A DNA stretch of 36,223 bases from an uncultured Clostridia bacterium (GCA_947039455.1 CAMQZB010000020.1:1-36223), one strand, 5' to 3'. Counted from the stretch's first letter, positions 7,541-16,667 are shown. Numbers and translations: made by a program. Notes: generated by a model not told the origin, from the letters alone.

Positions 7541-9484
7541 ATGGAGCATGTCCAAAAGATTATTGAACAACTGAACAACTACGCATATAACTACTACGTA
7601 CTTGATAATCCCACAATCTCTGATAAAGAATATGATATTCTTTATGATGAACTTGTAGCATTGGAAAGTTCCGTTGGTGCGGTTTTGCCTAACTCGCCTA
7701 CACGTAGAGTTGGTGGTGATGTTTTGTCAGGTTATAAACAGTATGAGCATAAGCACAAATTGTTCTCTCTTGACAAGGCTCAATCCTTTGAGGAAGTTTC
7801 TTCTTGGATTGAAAAAATAGAAAAAGATTCGGGAAAAGTTAAATACTCTTGTGAATATAAATTCGATGGCATTACTATAAATCTAACTTACAATAACGGC
7901 GAATTTGTTCGTGCTACCACTCGTGGAAACGGTATTGTTGGTGAGGACGTTACTGCTCAGGTGCTAACTATAAAAACTTTTCCTTTGACTATTGATTATA
8001 AGGGCGAGTTGGAAGTTGTTGGTGAGGCTATTATGTATTTATCCCACTTGGGAAAATACAACGAAACGGCTACTGTGCCTTTGAAAAATGCAAGAAATGC
8101 AGTGGCAGGTGCTATTCGTAACCTTGATCCTAAAGAAACAGCTAAGAGAAAACCCCATATTGTTTTCTATTCTATTAACTATATTGAAGACGAAAACTTG
8201 GTGGACTCTCAAGAAGAATCTATTGAATTTTTGCGTAAGAATAAGTTCAAAATAAGCCCTTTTTTCAAAGTGGTAGACAACTTTTCTGATACAAAAAAAA
8301 TTCTTGAAGATATAAATGAAAAACGCAACCAACTTGATTTTCTAATTGACGGAGCTGTTCTGAAAGTTAACTCTTTCAAGGTTCGTCACGAACTTGGTTT
8401 TACTGAAAAATTTCCTAAATGGGCTGTGGCTTATAAATTCGAAGCGGAAGAAACTACAACTGTTTTGGAAGATGTTATTTGGCAAGTGGGTAGAACTGGA
8501 AAGCTTACACCGCTAGCTATTTTGGAACCTCAAGACCTTTGTGGTGTTACGGTTTCAAGAGCCACTTTAAATAACTTTGGAGACATTCAAAGGAAAGGCG
8601 TGAAGATTAACGATAGAGTTTTTATTCGTCGTAGCAATGACGTTATTCCTGAAGTGCTTGGTCTTGCGGAACGGTTTCATAATGCTGTTGATGTTGTGCA
8701 AATCACTAACTGTCCCGATTGCGGTGCGGAAGTTTACGAAAAAGGCGCTAATATTTTTTGCTCCAATGAACTAAATTGTCCTACGCAAATCATAGCTAGA
8801 TTAACTCACTTTGCAAGCAAGAACGCTATGGACGTTGGTGGGTTTAGCGAAAAGACTGCTAGAACTTTTTACGAGAAATTAAATGTAAAAAACACAAGCG
8901 ATTTATATTCTATTAAATTTGATGATATGGTTGGGCTTGAGGGCTTTAAAGAAAAGAAGATTGATAATTTTATCAAGGCTATTGAGAAAAGTAAAAATGT
9001 GACTTTTGATAGGTTCATTTATGCTCTTGGTATCCTAAATGTTGGCACAAAAACTGCTAAGGATTTAGCGAAAGCTTTCCCTGATATGGATACGCTAAAA
9101 GCAAGCACGCTTGAAGAATTGCTAGTAGTTGAAGAAGTGGGCGAGATTGTGGCTAGCAGTATTCTTGATTTCTTTGCTGACAAAGTTTTACAAGATAATT
9201 TGACTAAGTTACTTGATTTTATTCAAATTGATTACGGAACAAAACAGCAAATTGACGGTGTGCTATCAGGTGAAACTGTGGTTCTAACTGGCGTTCTAGA
9301 ACACTATAAACGTGGTGAGGCTACGAAACTTCTTGAAAATCTCGGTGCGGTAGTTGTGTCTGCTGTTACTAAAAAAACTACGCTTGTGGTTTTTGGCGAC
9401 GATGCTGGAAGTAAACTGGCTAAGGCGGAAAAACTTGGAATTAAACTTATGTCCGAAACTGAATTTATTGGACTGTTAAAGTAG
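7541..9484 (+). CDS. ligA: NAD-dependent DNA ligase LigA
   Basis: Seals nicks during replication and repair using NAD+. The 647-residue protein shows domain Ia (IIEQLNNYAYNYYVLDNPTISDKEYD), the adenylation motif KFDG with nucleophile K107, the OB fold (VWQVGRTGKLTPLAILEP), a zinc site with cysteines in CPDCG and CSNELNCP, helix-hairpin-helix repeats and a C-terminal BRCT domain (SGETVVLTGVLEHYKRGEAT). It is slightly shorter than the roughly 670 residues common in the family. AGAGAGGT precedes the ATG. It is co-transcribed with pcrA; the HKHK-LFSLDKA segment replaces the more usual HxxPMLSLDNA. Confidence 0.97.
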   Translation: MEHVQKIIEQLNNYAYNYYVLDNPTISDKEYDILYDELVALESSVGAVLPNSPTRRVGGDVLSGYKQYEHKHKLFSLDKAQSFEEVSSWIEKIEKDSGKVKYSCEYKFDGITINLTYNNGEFVRATTRGNGIVGEDVTAQVLTIKTFPLTIDYKGELEVVGEAIMYLSHLGKYNETATVPLKNARNAVAGAIRNLDPKETAKRKPHIVFYSINYIEDENLVDSQEESIEFLRKNKFKISPFFKVVDNFSDTKKILEDINEKRNQLDFLIDGAVLKVNSFKVRHELGFTEKFPKWAVAYKFEAEETTTVLEDVIWQVGRTGKLTPLAILEPQDLCGVTVSRATLNNFGDIQRKGVKINDRVFIRRSNDVIPEVLGLAERFHNAVDVVQITNCPDCGAEVYEKGANIFCSNELNCPTQIIARLTHFASKNAMDVGGFSEKTARTFYEKLNVKNTSDLYSIKFDDMVGLEGFKEKKIDNFIKAIEKSKNVTFDRFIYALGILNVGTKTAKDLAKAFPDMDTLKASTLEELLVVEEVGEIVASSILDFFADKVLQDNLTKLLDFIQIDYGTKQQIDGVLSGETVVLTGVLEHYKRGEATKLLENLGAVVVSAVTKKTTLVVFGDDAGSKLAKAEKLGIKLMSETEFIGLLK

Positions 9485-9556
9485 ATTCAAGTAGGGAAAA
9501 TGTGTTATTATTTATTTGATATTGACGTAATTGCCGTGCAGTAAAATGCGGTACGG

Positions 9557-9570
9557 TATATATATATATA
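9557..9570 (+). repeat. (TA)7 dinucleotide tract upstream of yicC
   Basis: An uninterrupted run of seven TA units lies 36 bp before the yicC start, where the promoter would be. TTGACG (9522) and TTGCCG (9531) are possible -35 boxes, but neither has a clean 17-bp spacer to a good -10, so the promoter cannot be fixed. Slippage of this tract could alter spacing. Confidence 0.5.
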
Positions 9571-9606
9571 ATTAGAACAAAATATGTGAACCTTGGAGGG
9601 CAAAAG

Positions 9607-10482
9607 ATGTATAGTATGACAGGATATGGCAAATGCACTAAATTTGTTGAAGGCAGAGAAATGACTATTGAATTGAAGTCTGTGAACCATAGATTTCTTG
9701 ATATTAATACTAAACTTCCAAAGATGTTGATTTGTATTGAGGACACTTTGAGAAAGACTATTCAAAGCAAAATATCTCGTGGTCGTCTTGATGTTTTTAT
9801 TACTTATCTTGACAAACGTGATTTAATGAAGAACGTTTCTGTGGATCTTGGACTTGCGGAAGGGTACATTAATGCTAAAAACCAGTTAGTTCAAAAGTTC
9901 GGCGTTCTTGACGATTTCTCTGTGAATTCATTAATGAAAATATCCGATGTTATTAAGCCTGAAAGTCAAGACGATGACCTTGAAGCGTTGACGGAACTAG
10001 TGAAAGAAACTACCCTTGGTGCTATCACTGAACTAAATAAAATGCGGTTCGCTGAGGGGGCTAAACTGAAAAAAGATATTGTGGACAGAATTACTGTTCT
10101 TGAAGAAAATCTTGTTTCTATCGAAGCTCAAGCTCCTATTGTTGTTGAAAACTACCGAAAGAAAATTACTGAACGTGTACAAGCTATACTTGAAAATGTT
10201 GAAATTGACCAAAATAAACTTATCAATGAAGTTGCTTTCTTTGCTGATAAATCTAACGTTGACGAGGAAATAACTAGACTGAAATCTCATTTCGTTCAAG
10301 CTAAACAATTCATCAATGACGAAGTTCTTATCGGTCGCAAAATGGATTTCCTTATTCAAGAATTTAATCGAGAAACTAACACCATTTGCTCAAAATCAAA
10401 CGATCTTTCTCTTACTAACATCGCTGTTTCTATGAAATCAGAGATCGAAAAAATACGCGAGCAAGTTCAAAACTTAGAATAG
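9607..10482 (+). CDS. yicC: YicC family endoribonuclease
   Basis: Member of the YicC/YloC family, conserved RNA-binding endoribonucleases described in E. coli and B. subtilis. The 291-residue product begins MYSMTGYGK and keeps the family block ELKSVNHRFLDINTKLPK; the C-terminal DUF1732 region holds ADKSNVDEEITRLKSHF and GRKMDFLIQEFNRETNTICSKSND. ATG 9607 is chosen because GGAGG (9595-9599) is correctly spaced; the upstream in-frame GTG at 9586 lies before that site. In Firmicutes the next genes are normally remA, gmk and rpoZ; here remA is missing and a repeat-filled gap follows. Confidence 0.94.
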   Translation: MYSMTGYGKCTKFVEGREMTIELKSVNHRFLDINTKLPKMLICIEDTLRKTIQSKISRGRLDVFITYLDKRDLMKNVSVDLGLAEGYINAKNQLVQKFGVLDDFSVNSLMKISDVIKPESQDDDLEALTELVKETTLGAITELNKMRFAEGAKLKKDIVDRITVLEENLVSIEAQAPIVVENYRKKITERVQAILENVEIDQNKLINEVAFFADKSNVDEEITRLKSHFVQAKQFINDEVLIGRKMDFLIQEFNRETNTICSKSNDLSLTNIAVSMKSEIEKIREQVQNLE

Positions 10483-10504
10483 ATTTTTTGTTTTTGGTGT
10501 GTTT

Positions 10505-10577
10505 TATTTAGTAAAATGGGGCTATTCGCCCCAAACCCCAACAAGGGGCTTGAGCCCCTTGACCCGCTTTTTTGGTG
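10505..10577 (-). repeat. Dispersed hairpin repeat (reverse orientation), may terminate yicC
   Basis: Read on the minus strand this is a member of the family seen at 1-456 and 27253-27318. It has a 9-bp stem CAAGGGGCT-ca-AGCCCCTTG, then TGGGGC-gaata-GCCCCA and the tail TTACTAAA. Read on the + strand the strong stem at 10542-10561 is followed by ACCCGCTTTTTT, so it could also terminate yicC transcription. Confidence 0.8.
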
Positions 10578-10679
10578 GCAATTTTTTGTTGGGAGAGTAG
10601 AAAGTTTGATTGGTTTACAGGTTTTGGGTATGGAAAATTTGATGAAATATCTTGTATTATTTGAGTTATGAAGAAATTA

Positions 10680-10703
10680 TTAACGTTAAGTTGTTGAATT
10701 CAA
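10680..10703. other. Paired palindromes at a sharp composition switch in the yicC-gmk gap
   Basis: TTAACGTTAA (10680-10689) and TTGAATTCAA (10694-10703) are perfect 10-bp palindromes four bases apart. To the left (10578-10690) the + strand is G/T-rich; to the right (10704-10860) it is A/C-rich. The 530-bp gap from yicC to gmk holds these and two outward-facing hairpin repeats, with no gene I can support. Confidence 0.6.
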
Positions 10704-10864
10704 TTAACAAAAACAAACATAATATTGATATAAATATAAATAAACTCAAAACATAAGATTAACAACCTACACAAGACACAAAACACAAGACGCAAGATTA
10801 ACACCACAAACCAGCCCCCAAGATTTCTTGGAAAATGGTTGAACAACATCAAATAAAATTGTAG

Positions 10865-10975
10865 GGCAAAAAAAAGCGTGCTTTTTGGGGTCAAGGGGAC
10901 GTGTTCCCTTGTGAGGTCAAGGGCTCACAGCCCTTGTGTGGCATGGGGTGAAACCCCATCTAACTTACGAAAAAA
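10865..10975 (+). repeat. Dispersed hairpin repeat just upstream of gmk
   Basis: Family member with three hairpins: CAAGGGGA-cgtg-TTCCCTTG, CAAGGGCT-cac-AGCCCTTG and ATGGGGT-gaa-ACCCCAT, then CTTACGAAAAAACC. In the last stem the C-G pair of the left-edge array (ATGGGGC/GCCCCAT) is replaced by T-A, a compensatory change. It ends about 25 bp before the gmk ribosome binding site, so it would lie in the gmk leader if transcription starts upstream. Confidence 0.85.
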
Positions 10976-11013
10976 CCAAAGAAAAAAACAAAAACATAAA
11001 GGATAATTGTATT

Positions 11014-11619
11014 ATGGATAAAGGAATGTTGATAGTAATAGCAGGCCCGTCTGGAGTGGGAAAAGGTACTGTGAAGAACGAATTGTTACAACGTAACGAG
11101 AATTTAGTGGAATCTATTTCTGCTACAACTAGAAAGCCACGAGCTGGAGAAGTTGAGGGTATTTCATATTATTTCAAGAGCGAAGGCGAGTTTGATGACT
11201 TGATTATCGACAATATGTTTTTGGAATATTGCGGAGTGTTTGAGCGTAGATACGGTACGATGCGTGAATTTGTTGAAGAAAATATTGACTTGGGTCATGA
11301 TGTTTTGCTTGAGATTGATGTTCAGGGTGCGTTGAAAGTGCGTGGTTCAAAACCTAATGCTATTATGATTATGTTGTTGCCACCGAGCTTGCCTGATCTT
11401 ATTGAAAGACTGCAAAAACGCAACACTGAAACTGAAGTTGAGATTAATAGACGTTTCTCAAAAGCGAAAATGGAAATTTCTCAAACCAACTGTTTTGACT
11501 ATGTTGTGGTGAACGATACTATTGAAAACGCTTGCAAAAAGATTGAGCTTATAATTAAAGCAGAAAAATTGCGTAGTGAGAGAAGCAGTGATTTTGTAAC
11601 AAAAATTATCGAAAATTAG
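11014..11619 (+). CDS. gmk: Guanylate kinase
   Basis: Phosphorylates GMP to GDP with ATP, a step in GTP synthesis. The 201-residue frame starting MDKGMLIVIAGPSGVGKGT has the P-loop GPSGVGKG at residues 11-18, followed by the GMP-binding ATTRKPRAGE and GISYYF segments, and LLEIDVQGALKVR, all typical. ATG 11014 is chosen because AAAGGA lies just upstream; the frame stays open 26 codons back into the hairpin repeat, which I read as non-coding. Downstream, rpoZ (RNA polymerase omega), which normally follows gmk, is absent; only 153 bp separate gmk from coaBC. Confidence 0.96.
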   Translation: MDKGMLIVIAGPSGVGKGTVKNELLQRNENLVESISATTRKPRAGEVEGISYYFKSEGEFDDLIIDNMFLEYCGVFERRYGTMREFVEENIDLGHDVLLEIDVQGALKVRGSKPNAIMIMLLPPSLPDLIERLQKRNTETEVEINRRFSKAKMEISQTNCFDYVVVNDTIENACKKIELIIKAEKLRSERSSDFVTKIIEN

Positions 11620-11706
11620 TATTGATTGTTTGGTTTTGTTTTTAAATATTGTATTTTATAAATCAAAATTGCAAATTAATATTAGATATAGTGTAAAGAT
11701 AAAACT

Positions 11707-11729
11707 AAATAAATTCAGTGAATTTATTT
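11707..11729. other. Perfect AT-rich hairpin between gmk and coaBC
   Basis: AAATAAATTC-agt-GAATTTATTT, a 10-bp perfect stem with a 3-nt loop, 44 bp before the coaBC start. No T run follows, so it is not a standard terminator. It could be a regulatory site or a remnant of the lost rpoZ interval. Confidence 0.45.
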
Positions 11730-11772
11730 GGCTGTGAAGTAATTTTAGAAGAAGTATTAAAGGAGAGGAAAA

Positions 11773-12966
11773 ATGAGTAAGTTTAAGAAAAAGACTGTTG
11801 TGCTTGGAGTTACAGGCGGAATTGCCGTTTACAAAAGTTGTTATATTTGTTCGTATTTAATGAAGAAAAACATTAATGTTGTTGTTGTGATGAGTAAGAA
11901 TGCAACGGAATTTATTGCTCCTTTGACCTTCGAAACGCTAACGGGAAATCGAGTGTATATTGATACTTTCAACCGTGATTTTGAGTTTGATGTGGAACAC
12001 GTTTCACTTGCTCAAAAAGCGGATTTGTTTTTGATAGCTCCTGCTACTGCGAACTTTATGGCTAAGGCTGTGAACGGTATTGCGGACGATATGTTGACTA
12101 CTACATTCCTTGCATTTAAGGGGAAAAAGGTTATTGCACCTGCTATGAATACTGGAATGTATAACGACATTGCCACAAGAGATAACATGGAAAAACTCGC
12201 GAAAATGGGCTGTGAGTTTATTGATCCTACTGTGGGGCGTCTTGCTTGTGGCGACGAGGGTATTGGCAAAATGCAAGAACCTGAAGTGATTTGTGAGTTT
12301 ATTCTTGATAAACTGTGTGTCAATCGTGATTTGGAAGGTAAGAAATTCTTGATTACTTGCGGTGGAACTCAGGAAGACATTGACGGCGTACGTTTCATTG
12401 GAAATTACAGCAGTGGAAAAATGGGCGTTGCGTTAGCGGAGAACGTTTTGGCACGTGGTGGCTATGTGCATTTGGTGTGCGGTAACGTATCTGTGGATTT
12501 GCCTGAAGCTAATAAGATTGTGAAAGTGAAATCTACTGACGATATGTTTTGCGCTGTTATGGACGTTGTGGACCATGTGGACGCTGTGATTATGGCGGCT
12601 GCTCCTTGCGATTTCAAAGTGAAAACTAAATTTAAAAACAAAATAAAAGACAAGAATTTATCTATTGAATTTGAAGCTAATAAAGATATCGCAAAAGCTG
12701 TTGGCGAAGTTGATCGTGGGTTGAAAATGGTAGTTTTTGCTGCTGAAACTAACGATTTAATTGAGAATGCTACTGCTAAACTAAAAGCTAAAAACGCTGA
12801 TTTTATTGTTGCAAACGATTTAACAGCTGAGGGCGCGGGGTTTAATACTGACACGAATATCGTTACAATAATTTCTCGTGACGGTAGTATGATTAACAGC
12901 GGTTTGAAATCAAAAGATGAAATTGCTGGTATTATTATTGATAAATTAATGGGAATTAAAGAATGA
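11773..12966 (+). CDS. coaBC: Bifunctional phosphopantothenoylcysteine decarboxylase/synthetase CoaBC
   Basis: Two consecutive steps of coenzyme A synthesis: CoaB joins 4'-phosphopantothenate and cysteine using CTP, and CoaC decarboxylates the product. The N-terminal FMN-dependent CoaC domain (residues 1 to about 185) has GVTGGIAVYKS, H76 in HVSLA, NTGMY and active-site C159 in GRLACGDEGIGKM. The CoaB domain starts near 188 with ITCGGTQEDIDGVRFI and NYSSGKMG; the common ITSGGT reads ITCGGT here. 397 residues is normal. AAAGGAGAGG precedes the ATG. The stop overlaps the priA start by four bases (ATGA), implying coupling. Confidence 0.96.
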   Translation: MSKFKKKTVVLGVTGGIAVYKSCYICSYLMKKNINVVVVMSKNATEFIAPLTFETLTGNRVYIDTFNRDFEFDVEHVSLAQKADLFLIAPATANFMAKAVNGIADDMLTTTFLAFKGKKVIAPAMNTGMYNDIATRDNMEKLAKMGCEFIDPTVGRLACGDEGIGKMQEPEVICEFILDKLCVNRDLEGKKFLITCGGTQEDIDGVRFIGNYSSGKMGVALAENVLARGGYVHLVCGNVSVDLPEANKIVKVKSTDDMFCAVMDVVDHVDAVIMAAAPCDFKVKTKFKNKIKDKNLSIEFEANKDIAKAVGEVDRGLKMVVFAAETNDLIENATAKLKAKNADFIVANDLTAEGAGFNTDTNIVTIISRDGSMINSGLKSKDEIAGIIIDKLMGIKE

Positions 12967-15161
12967 TTGCAGAAGTTATTGTTGACATAACCCACAGCAA
13001 TGTGGACAAAGTTTATGATTACGGCATTACTGAGGGCATGAATGTTTCAGTTGGTGATCGTGTGGTTCTTCCTTTTGGATACCAAAAAATCGAAGGCTTT
13101 GTTATAAATACTAAAGAAAAAACTGAAGTTCCATTAGGTAAACTAAAGAATGTTTTGGAAGTTTTAGACGATATTCCGCCACTTCTTCCTGAAACCTTGG
13201 AGCTTGCTAAGTTCGTTTCGAAAAAGTATCACGCACTTCAATCGGAAGTTTTGCGACTTATGATACCTTCTCAAATGCGTGGTGGCAAAGTTCGTGAACT
13301 ATATAAGAATTTCGTGAAACAATGCGATATTGAATACGGCGATGCGGTGAAACTTATACGTGCCAATGCTAAAAATCAATTGGGTCTTATTGATGCGGTT
13401 TGGTCAGGTGAGAAAGATTACACTATGCTTGCGGACAGTTACGGTTACGGTGCGTTAAAAGCTTTGCAAGAGAAAAACATTATTGAAATTGTGCAAGAAC
13501 AGGTTTCACGTGTGCCTTACGAATTTATGGAAACAAATAAACAGACTTTCAAACTTACTGATTCTCAACAAAAAGCTGTTGATGTAATTAGTAATACTGA
13601 AAAAACTGTTACTCTTGTTTTTGGAGTTACTGGTTCTGGTAAAACTGAAATTTATATGAATTTGTTTGAACAAGCGAAAGCTCAAGGGAAATCTTCTATA
13701 ATGCTTGTTCCTGAAATTGCTTTAACACCACAAATGGTTTCGGTGCTTCGTTCTCGTTTTGATGATGAAGTTGCTATTATTCATAGCGGTTTGTCTGCTG
13801 GTGAGCGGTTTGACGAGTGGTGGAGAATTCGAAAAGGTGAAGCGAAAATCGTGGTTGGCGCTAGGTCAGCGATCTTTTCTCCAACTGAAAACCTTGGTGT
13901 AATCGTTATTGACGAGGAACATGAAACATCATATGTCAGTGAATCTTCTCCACGTTATAATACTTTTGAAGTAGCTAAAGAACGTGCCAGAATTTCAGGT
14001 GCTAAAGTAGTGCTTGGAAGTGCTACACCATCAATCGAGAGTTATCACAATGCACTTAACGGTGATTATGAGCTTGTGGAAATCAGCGATAGGGTAAATA
14101 AAAAAGCAATGCCGAAGTTTGATGTTGTTGACATGAAACGTGAGGTGAAAGGTGGTAATCAATCGGTTATTTCTGGGTACTTAAAGGACGAAATCGAAAG
14201 TTGTTTAAATGACGGCAATCAATCAATACTGTTTCTAAACAGGCGTGGTTTTGCTTCATTCTTGCAATGCGAGGAGTGTGGTTACGTTTGTAAATGTAAT
14301 AGTTGCGACGTGTCTTTAACTTATCACAAGGACGAGCATGCGTTGAAATGTCACTACTGTGGGCAAAAATATGTTGTGCCAAGAATTTGTCCTGAATGTC
14401 AGGGCAAGCACTTTAAACGTGGTGGTGTTGGTACTGAAACTGTTGTTAATGAACTTCAAAAGCTGTTCCCTGACAGCCGTATTTTGCGTATGGATAACGA
14501 TACCACTACTACGAAAGAGTCGCATAATAATATACTGCAAGCATTCCGAAAAGGGCAAGCGGATATATTAGTTGGAACGCAAATGGTGGCGAAAGGACAT
14601 GATTTTCCTTCAGTTACTCTTGTTGGAATCGTAAATGCGGACATGAGTTTGTATTTTTCTGATTTCCGAAGTGGCGAGCGTACTTTTCAGCTGATTACTC
14701 AAGTTGCTGGGCGTGCGGGACGTGGCGACAAGGCAGGCAAAGTAGTTTTGCAAACCTATTCACCCCATCATTTTATTTATAATTTTGCTATCAAATATGA
14801 TTATAAACAATTTTATGAATATGAAGTGAATGCACGGAAGATTACAAGTTTTCCACCTTTTGCGGACATAGTTCGGATTATGATTTACGGTGAGTACGAG
14901 CAAAAAGTCCGTAGTGTCACTCGTATGATATATAACAATATGCTTGATTTAAAAAAGAACGAGGACAAGACTTTCTCTTATTTTAATGGTATGAAATCAC
15001 CTATAAAACGTATCGAAAATAAATTTCGATATCAAGTGATTGCTCGGTTAGAAGGGGAAAAGCGTGAAGAAGTTATTGAGAAAATTTATCATATTGTAGA
15101 AAAATTTAGAGAAAATGGCGTGGTTTCTTATGTGGAAATCAATCCAAATAGTATGTTTTAA
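12963..15161 (+). CDS. priA: Primosomal replication restart helicase PriA
   Basis: Superfamily 2 helicase that recognises stalled forks and reloads the replicative helicase. The 732-residue product has the N-terminal 3'-DNA-binding domain (IVDITHSNVDKVYDYGI), Walker A GVTGSGKTE (221-229), the DEEHE box, NRRGF, and a two-zinc cysteine cluster beginning CEECGYVCKCNSC and ending CHYCGQ...CPEC. QVAGRAGRGDKAG is motif VI. Length and motif order are typical. It overlaps coaBC by four bases; the coaBC-priA-def-fmt order is the standard Firmicutes arrangement. Confidence 0.97.
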   Translation: MIAEVIVDITHSNVDKVYDYGITEGMNVSVGDRVVLPFGYQKIEGFVINTKEKTEVPLGKLKNVLEVLDDIPPLLPETLELAKFVSKKYHALQSEVLRLMIPSQMRGGKVRELYKNFVKQCDIEYGDAVKLIRANAKNQLGLIDAVWSGEKDYTMLADSYGYGALKALQEKNIIEIVQEQVSRVPYEFMETNKQTFKLTDSQQKAVDVISNTEKTVTLVFGVTGSGKTEIYMNLFEQAKAQGKSSIMLVPEIALTPQMVSVLRSRFDDEVAIIHSGLSAGERFDEWWRIRKGEAKIVVGARSAIFSPTENLGVIVIDEEHETSYVSESSPRYNTFEVAKERARISGAKVVLGSATPSIESYHNALNGDYELVEISDRVNKKAMPKFDVVDMKREVKGGNQSVISGYLKDEIESCLNDGNQSILFLNRRGFASFLQCEECGYVCKCNSCDVSLTYHKDEHALKCHYCGQKYVVPRICPECQGKHFKRGGVGTETVVNELQKLFPDSRILRMDNDTTTTKESHNNILQAFRKGQADILVGTQMVAKGHDFPSVTLVGIVNADMSLYFSDFRSGERTFQLITQVAGRAGRGDKAGKVVLQTYSPHHFIYNFAIKYDYKQFYEYEVNARKITSFPPFADIVRIMIYGEYEQKVRSVTRMIYNNMLDLKKNEDKTFSYFNGMKSPIKRIENKFRYQVIARLEGEKREEVIEKIYHIVEKFRENGVVSYVEINPNSMF

Positions 15162-15223
15162 GTAGTTTTTAACGGTTTTGTACTGTTTATAATTTTTAAC
15201 TGGTTGTTAGGAGGAGATTTTTA

Positions 15224-15733
15224 ATGGCGATTAGAGAAGTAATTCAAGAAGGTAATTTAACTTTAAGGAAAAAAGCAAGGGAAGTCACTATTTTTGACTG
15301 GAAATTGCATCAATTACTTGATGATATGGTGGAAACTATGGTTGCGGAAGACGGTGTTGGTCTTGCTGCACCTCAGATTGGTATTTTAAGAAGAATTTTT
15401 GTTATGGACGACGGCGTTCATGGGCTTGTTGAATGTATTAATCCGCAAGTTTTATATGTTGAAGGTGAGCAAGAATGTCTTGAGGGCTGTTTGAGTTGTC
15501 CCACTGTGAAAGGGCTTGTGACTCGTCCGCTTATTGTGGAAATGAAAGCTCAAGATCGTGACGGAGAGTATTTTAATATGACTTTAGAGGGGTTTCCTAC
15601 TGTTGTTTTTTGTCACGAATTTGATCATCTTGAAGGTGTTTTGTTTGTTGATATTGCTAGCAAGCAATTCACTGACCAAGAGCTTTTGAAATATTTTGCT
15701 GAACACAGGGATTTATACCCTGAAGAGGATTAG
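15224..15733 (+). CDS. def: Peptide deformylase
   Basis: Metalloenzyme that removes the formyl group from nascent N-termini, paired with the downstream fmt gene that adds it to initiator tRNA. The 169-residue product carries all three family motifs: GVGLAAPQ (44-51), EGCLS (87-91, metal ligand C89) and HEFDH (131-135, ligands H131 and H135, catalytic E132). AGGAGGAG precedes the ATG at good spacing. The fmt gene begins seven bases after its stop. Confidence 0.97.
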   Translation: MAIREVIQEGNLTLRKKAREVTIFDWKLHQLLDDMVETMVAEDGVGLAAPQIGILRRIFVMDDGVHGLVECINPQVLYVEGEQECLEGCLSCPTVKGLVTRPLIVEMKAQDRDGEYFNMTLEGFPTVVFCHEFDHLEGVLFVDIASKQFTDQELLKYFAEHRDLYPEED

Positions 15734-15740
15734 GAGATAT

Positions 15741-16667
15741 ATGAGAATAATATTTTTAGGAACACCAGAATTTTCAGTGCCTACATTATCAGCACTTTGT
15801 AAGTCTAACCACGAGATAATTGCGGTTGTGACTCAGCCTGATAAAAGTAAAAACAGAGGTTACGAGCTTTTGCCACCTCCTGTAAAAGTAGTAGCAAAAG
15901 AAAATGGTTTGAATGTTTTGCAGTATAGAAAAATTCGTGAGGACGGTATTAATGACTTGGTTCATTTAAAGCCTGATATCATGATTACTTGCGCTTACGG
16001 TCAAATTTTATCTCAAGAGATTATCGATATTCCAAAATACGGAATCGTTAATCTTCACGCTTCATTATTGCCGAAATACCGTGGGTCTTCTCCTATTAAC
16101 TGGGCAATTATCAACGGTGAAACAACTACTGGTATTACTTTAATGAAAACTGAAATCGGTATTGATACTGGCGATATGTTAGGTACTGTTCAATGCGAAA
16201 TTGGCGAGAATGAAACTGCTGGGGAGTTGTTTGAGAAAATGTCAACACTTGGTGGGGATTTATTACTTGAGTTTTTGGACAAAATCGAAGCGGGGGAAGT
16301 GATTGCTACTCCTCAAAACCATGAACTGGCTACTCATTGCAAGATGTTTAAAAAGTCCGATGGTGCAATTGATTTCACTAAATCAGCTAAAGATGTTCAC
16401 AACCATATTCGTGGTATGAACCCTTGGCCTTGTGGCTTTTTTACATATAATGACAAAATTATTAAAGTTTTCGAAAGTAGAATTTCTGAAGTTGAATCTG
16501 ACGGTGAAGCAGGTGAAGTTGTGGTGTCTGACACTAAAAATGGTTTGGTAATTAAGTGTGGTGAGGGGGCTGTTGAGATTTTGTCTTTACAATTTCCCAA
16601 CGCTAAAAGAACCGATGCAAAATCTTTCCTAAACGGAAGAAGCATCGAAATAGGTACGAAATTTTAA
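15741..16667 (+). CDS. fmt: Methionyl-tRNA formyltransferase
   Basis: Transfers a formyl group from 10-formyltetrahydrofolate to initiator Met-tRNA. The start MRIIFLGTPEFS is the family N-terminus and is preceded by TAGGAGAT overlapping the def stop; an in-frame extension to 15696 lies inside def. N104 and H106 in NLHASLLPKYRG and D142 in GIDTGDML match the formyltransferase active-site triad. The C-terminal OB-like tRNA-binding domain ends GRSIEIGTKF. 308 residues is normal. The last 51 bp are duplicated exactly 100 bp downstream (see next entry). Confidence 0.96.
   Translation: MRIIFLGTPEFSVPTLSALCKSNHEIIAVVTQPDKSKNRGYELLPPPVKVVAKENGLNVLQYRKIREDGINDLVHLKPDIMITCAYGQILSQEIIDIPKYGIVNLHASLLPKYRGSSPINWAIINGETTTGITLMKTEIGIDTGDMLGTVQCEIGENETAGELFEKMSTLGGDLLLEFLDKIEAGEVIATPQNHELATHCKMFKKSDGAIDFTKSAKDVHNHIRGMNPWPCGFFTYNDKIIKVFESRISEVESDGEAGEVVVSDTKNGLVIKCGEGAVEILSLQFPNAKRTDAKSFLNGRSIEIGTKF

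Noticed and set aside
12462-12995. 177-codon minus-strand frame inside coaBC
   Set aside because: Antisense shadow produced by the codon bias of coaBC.
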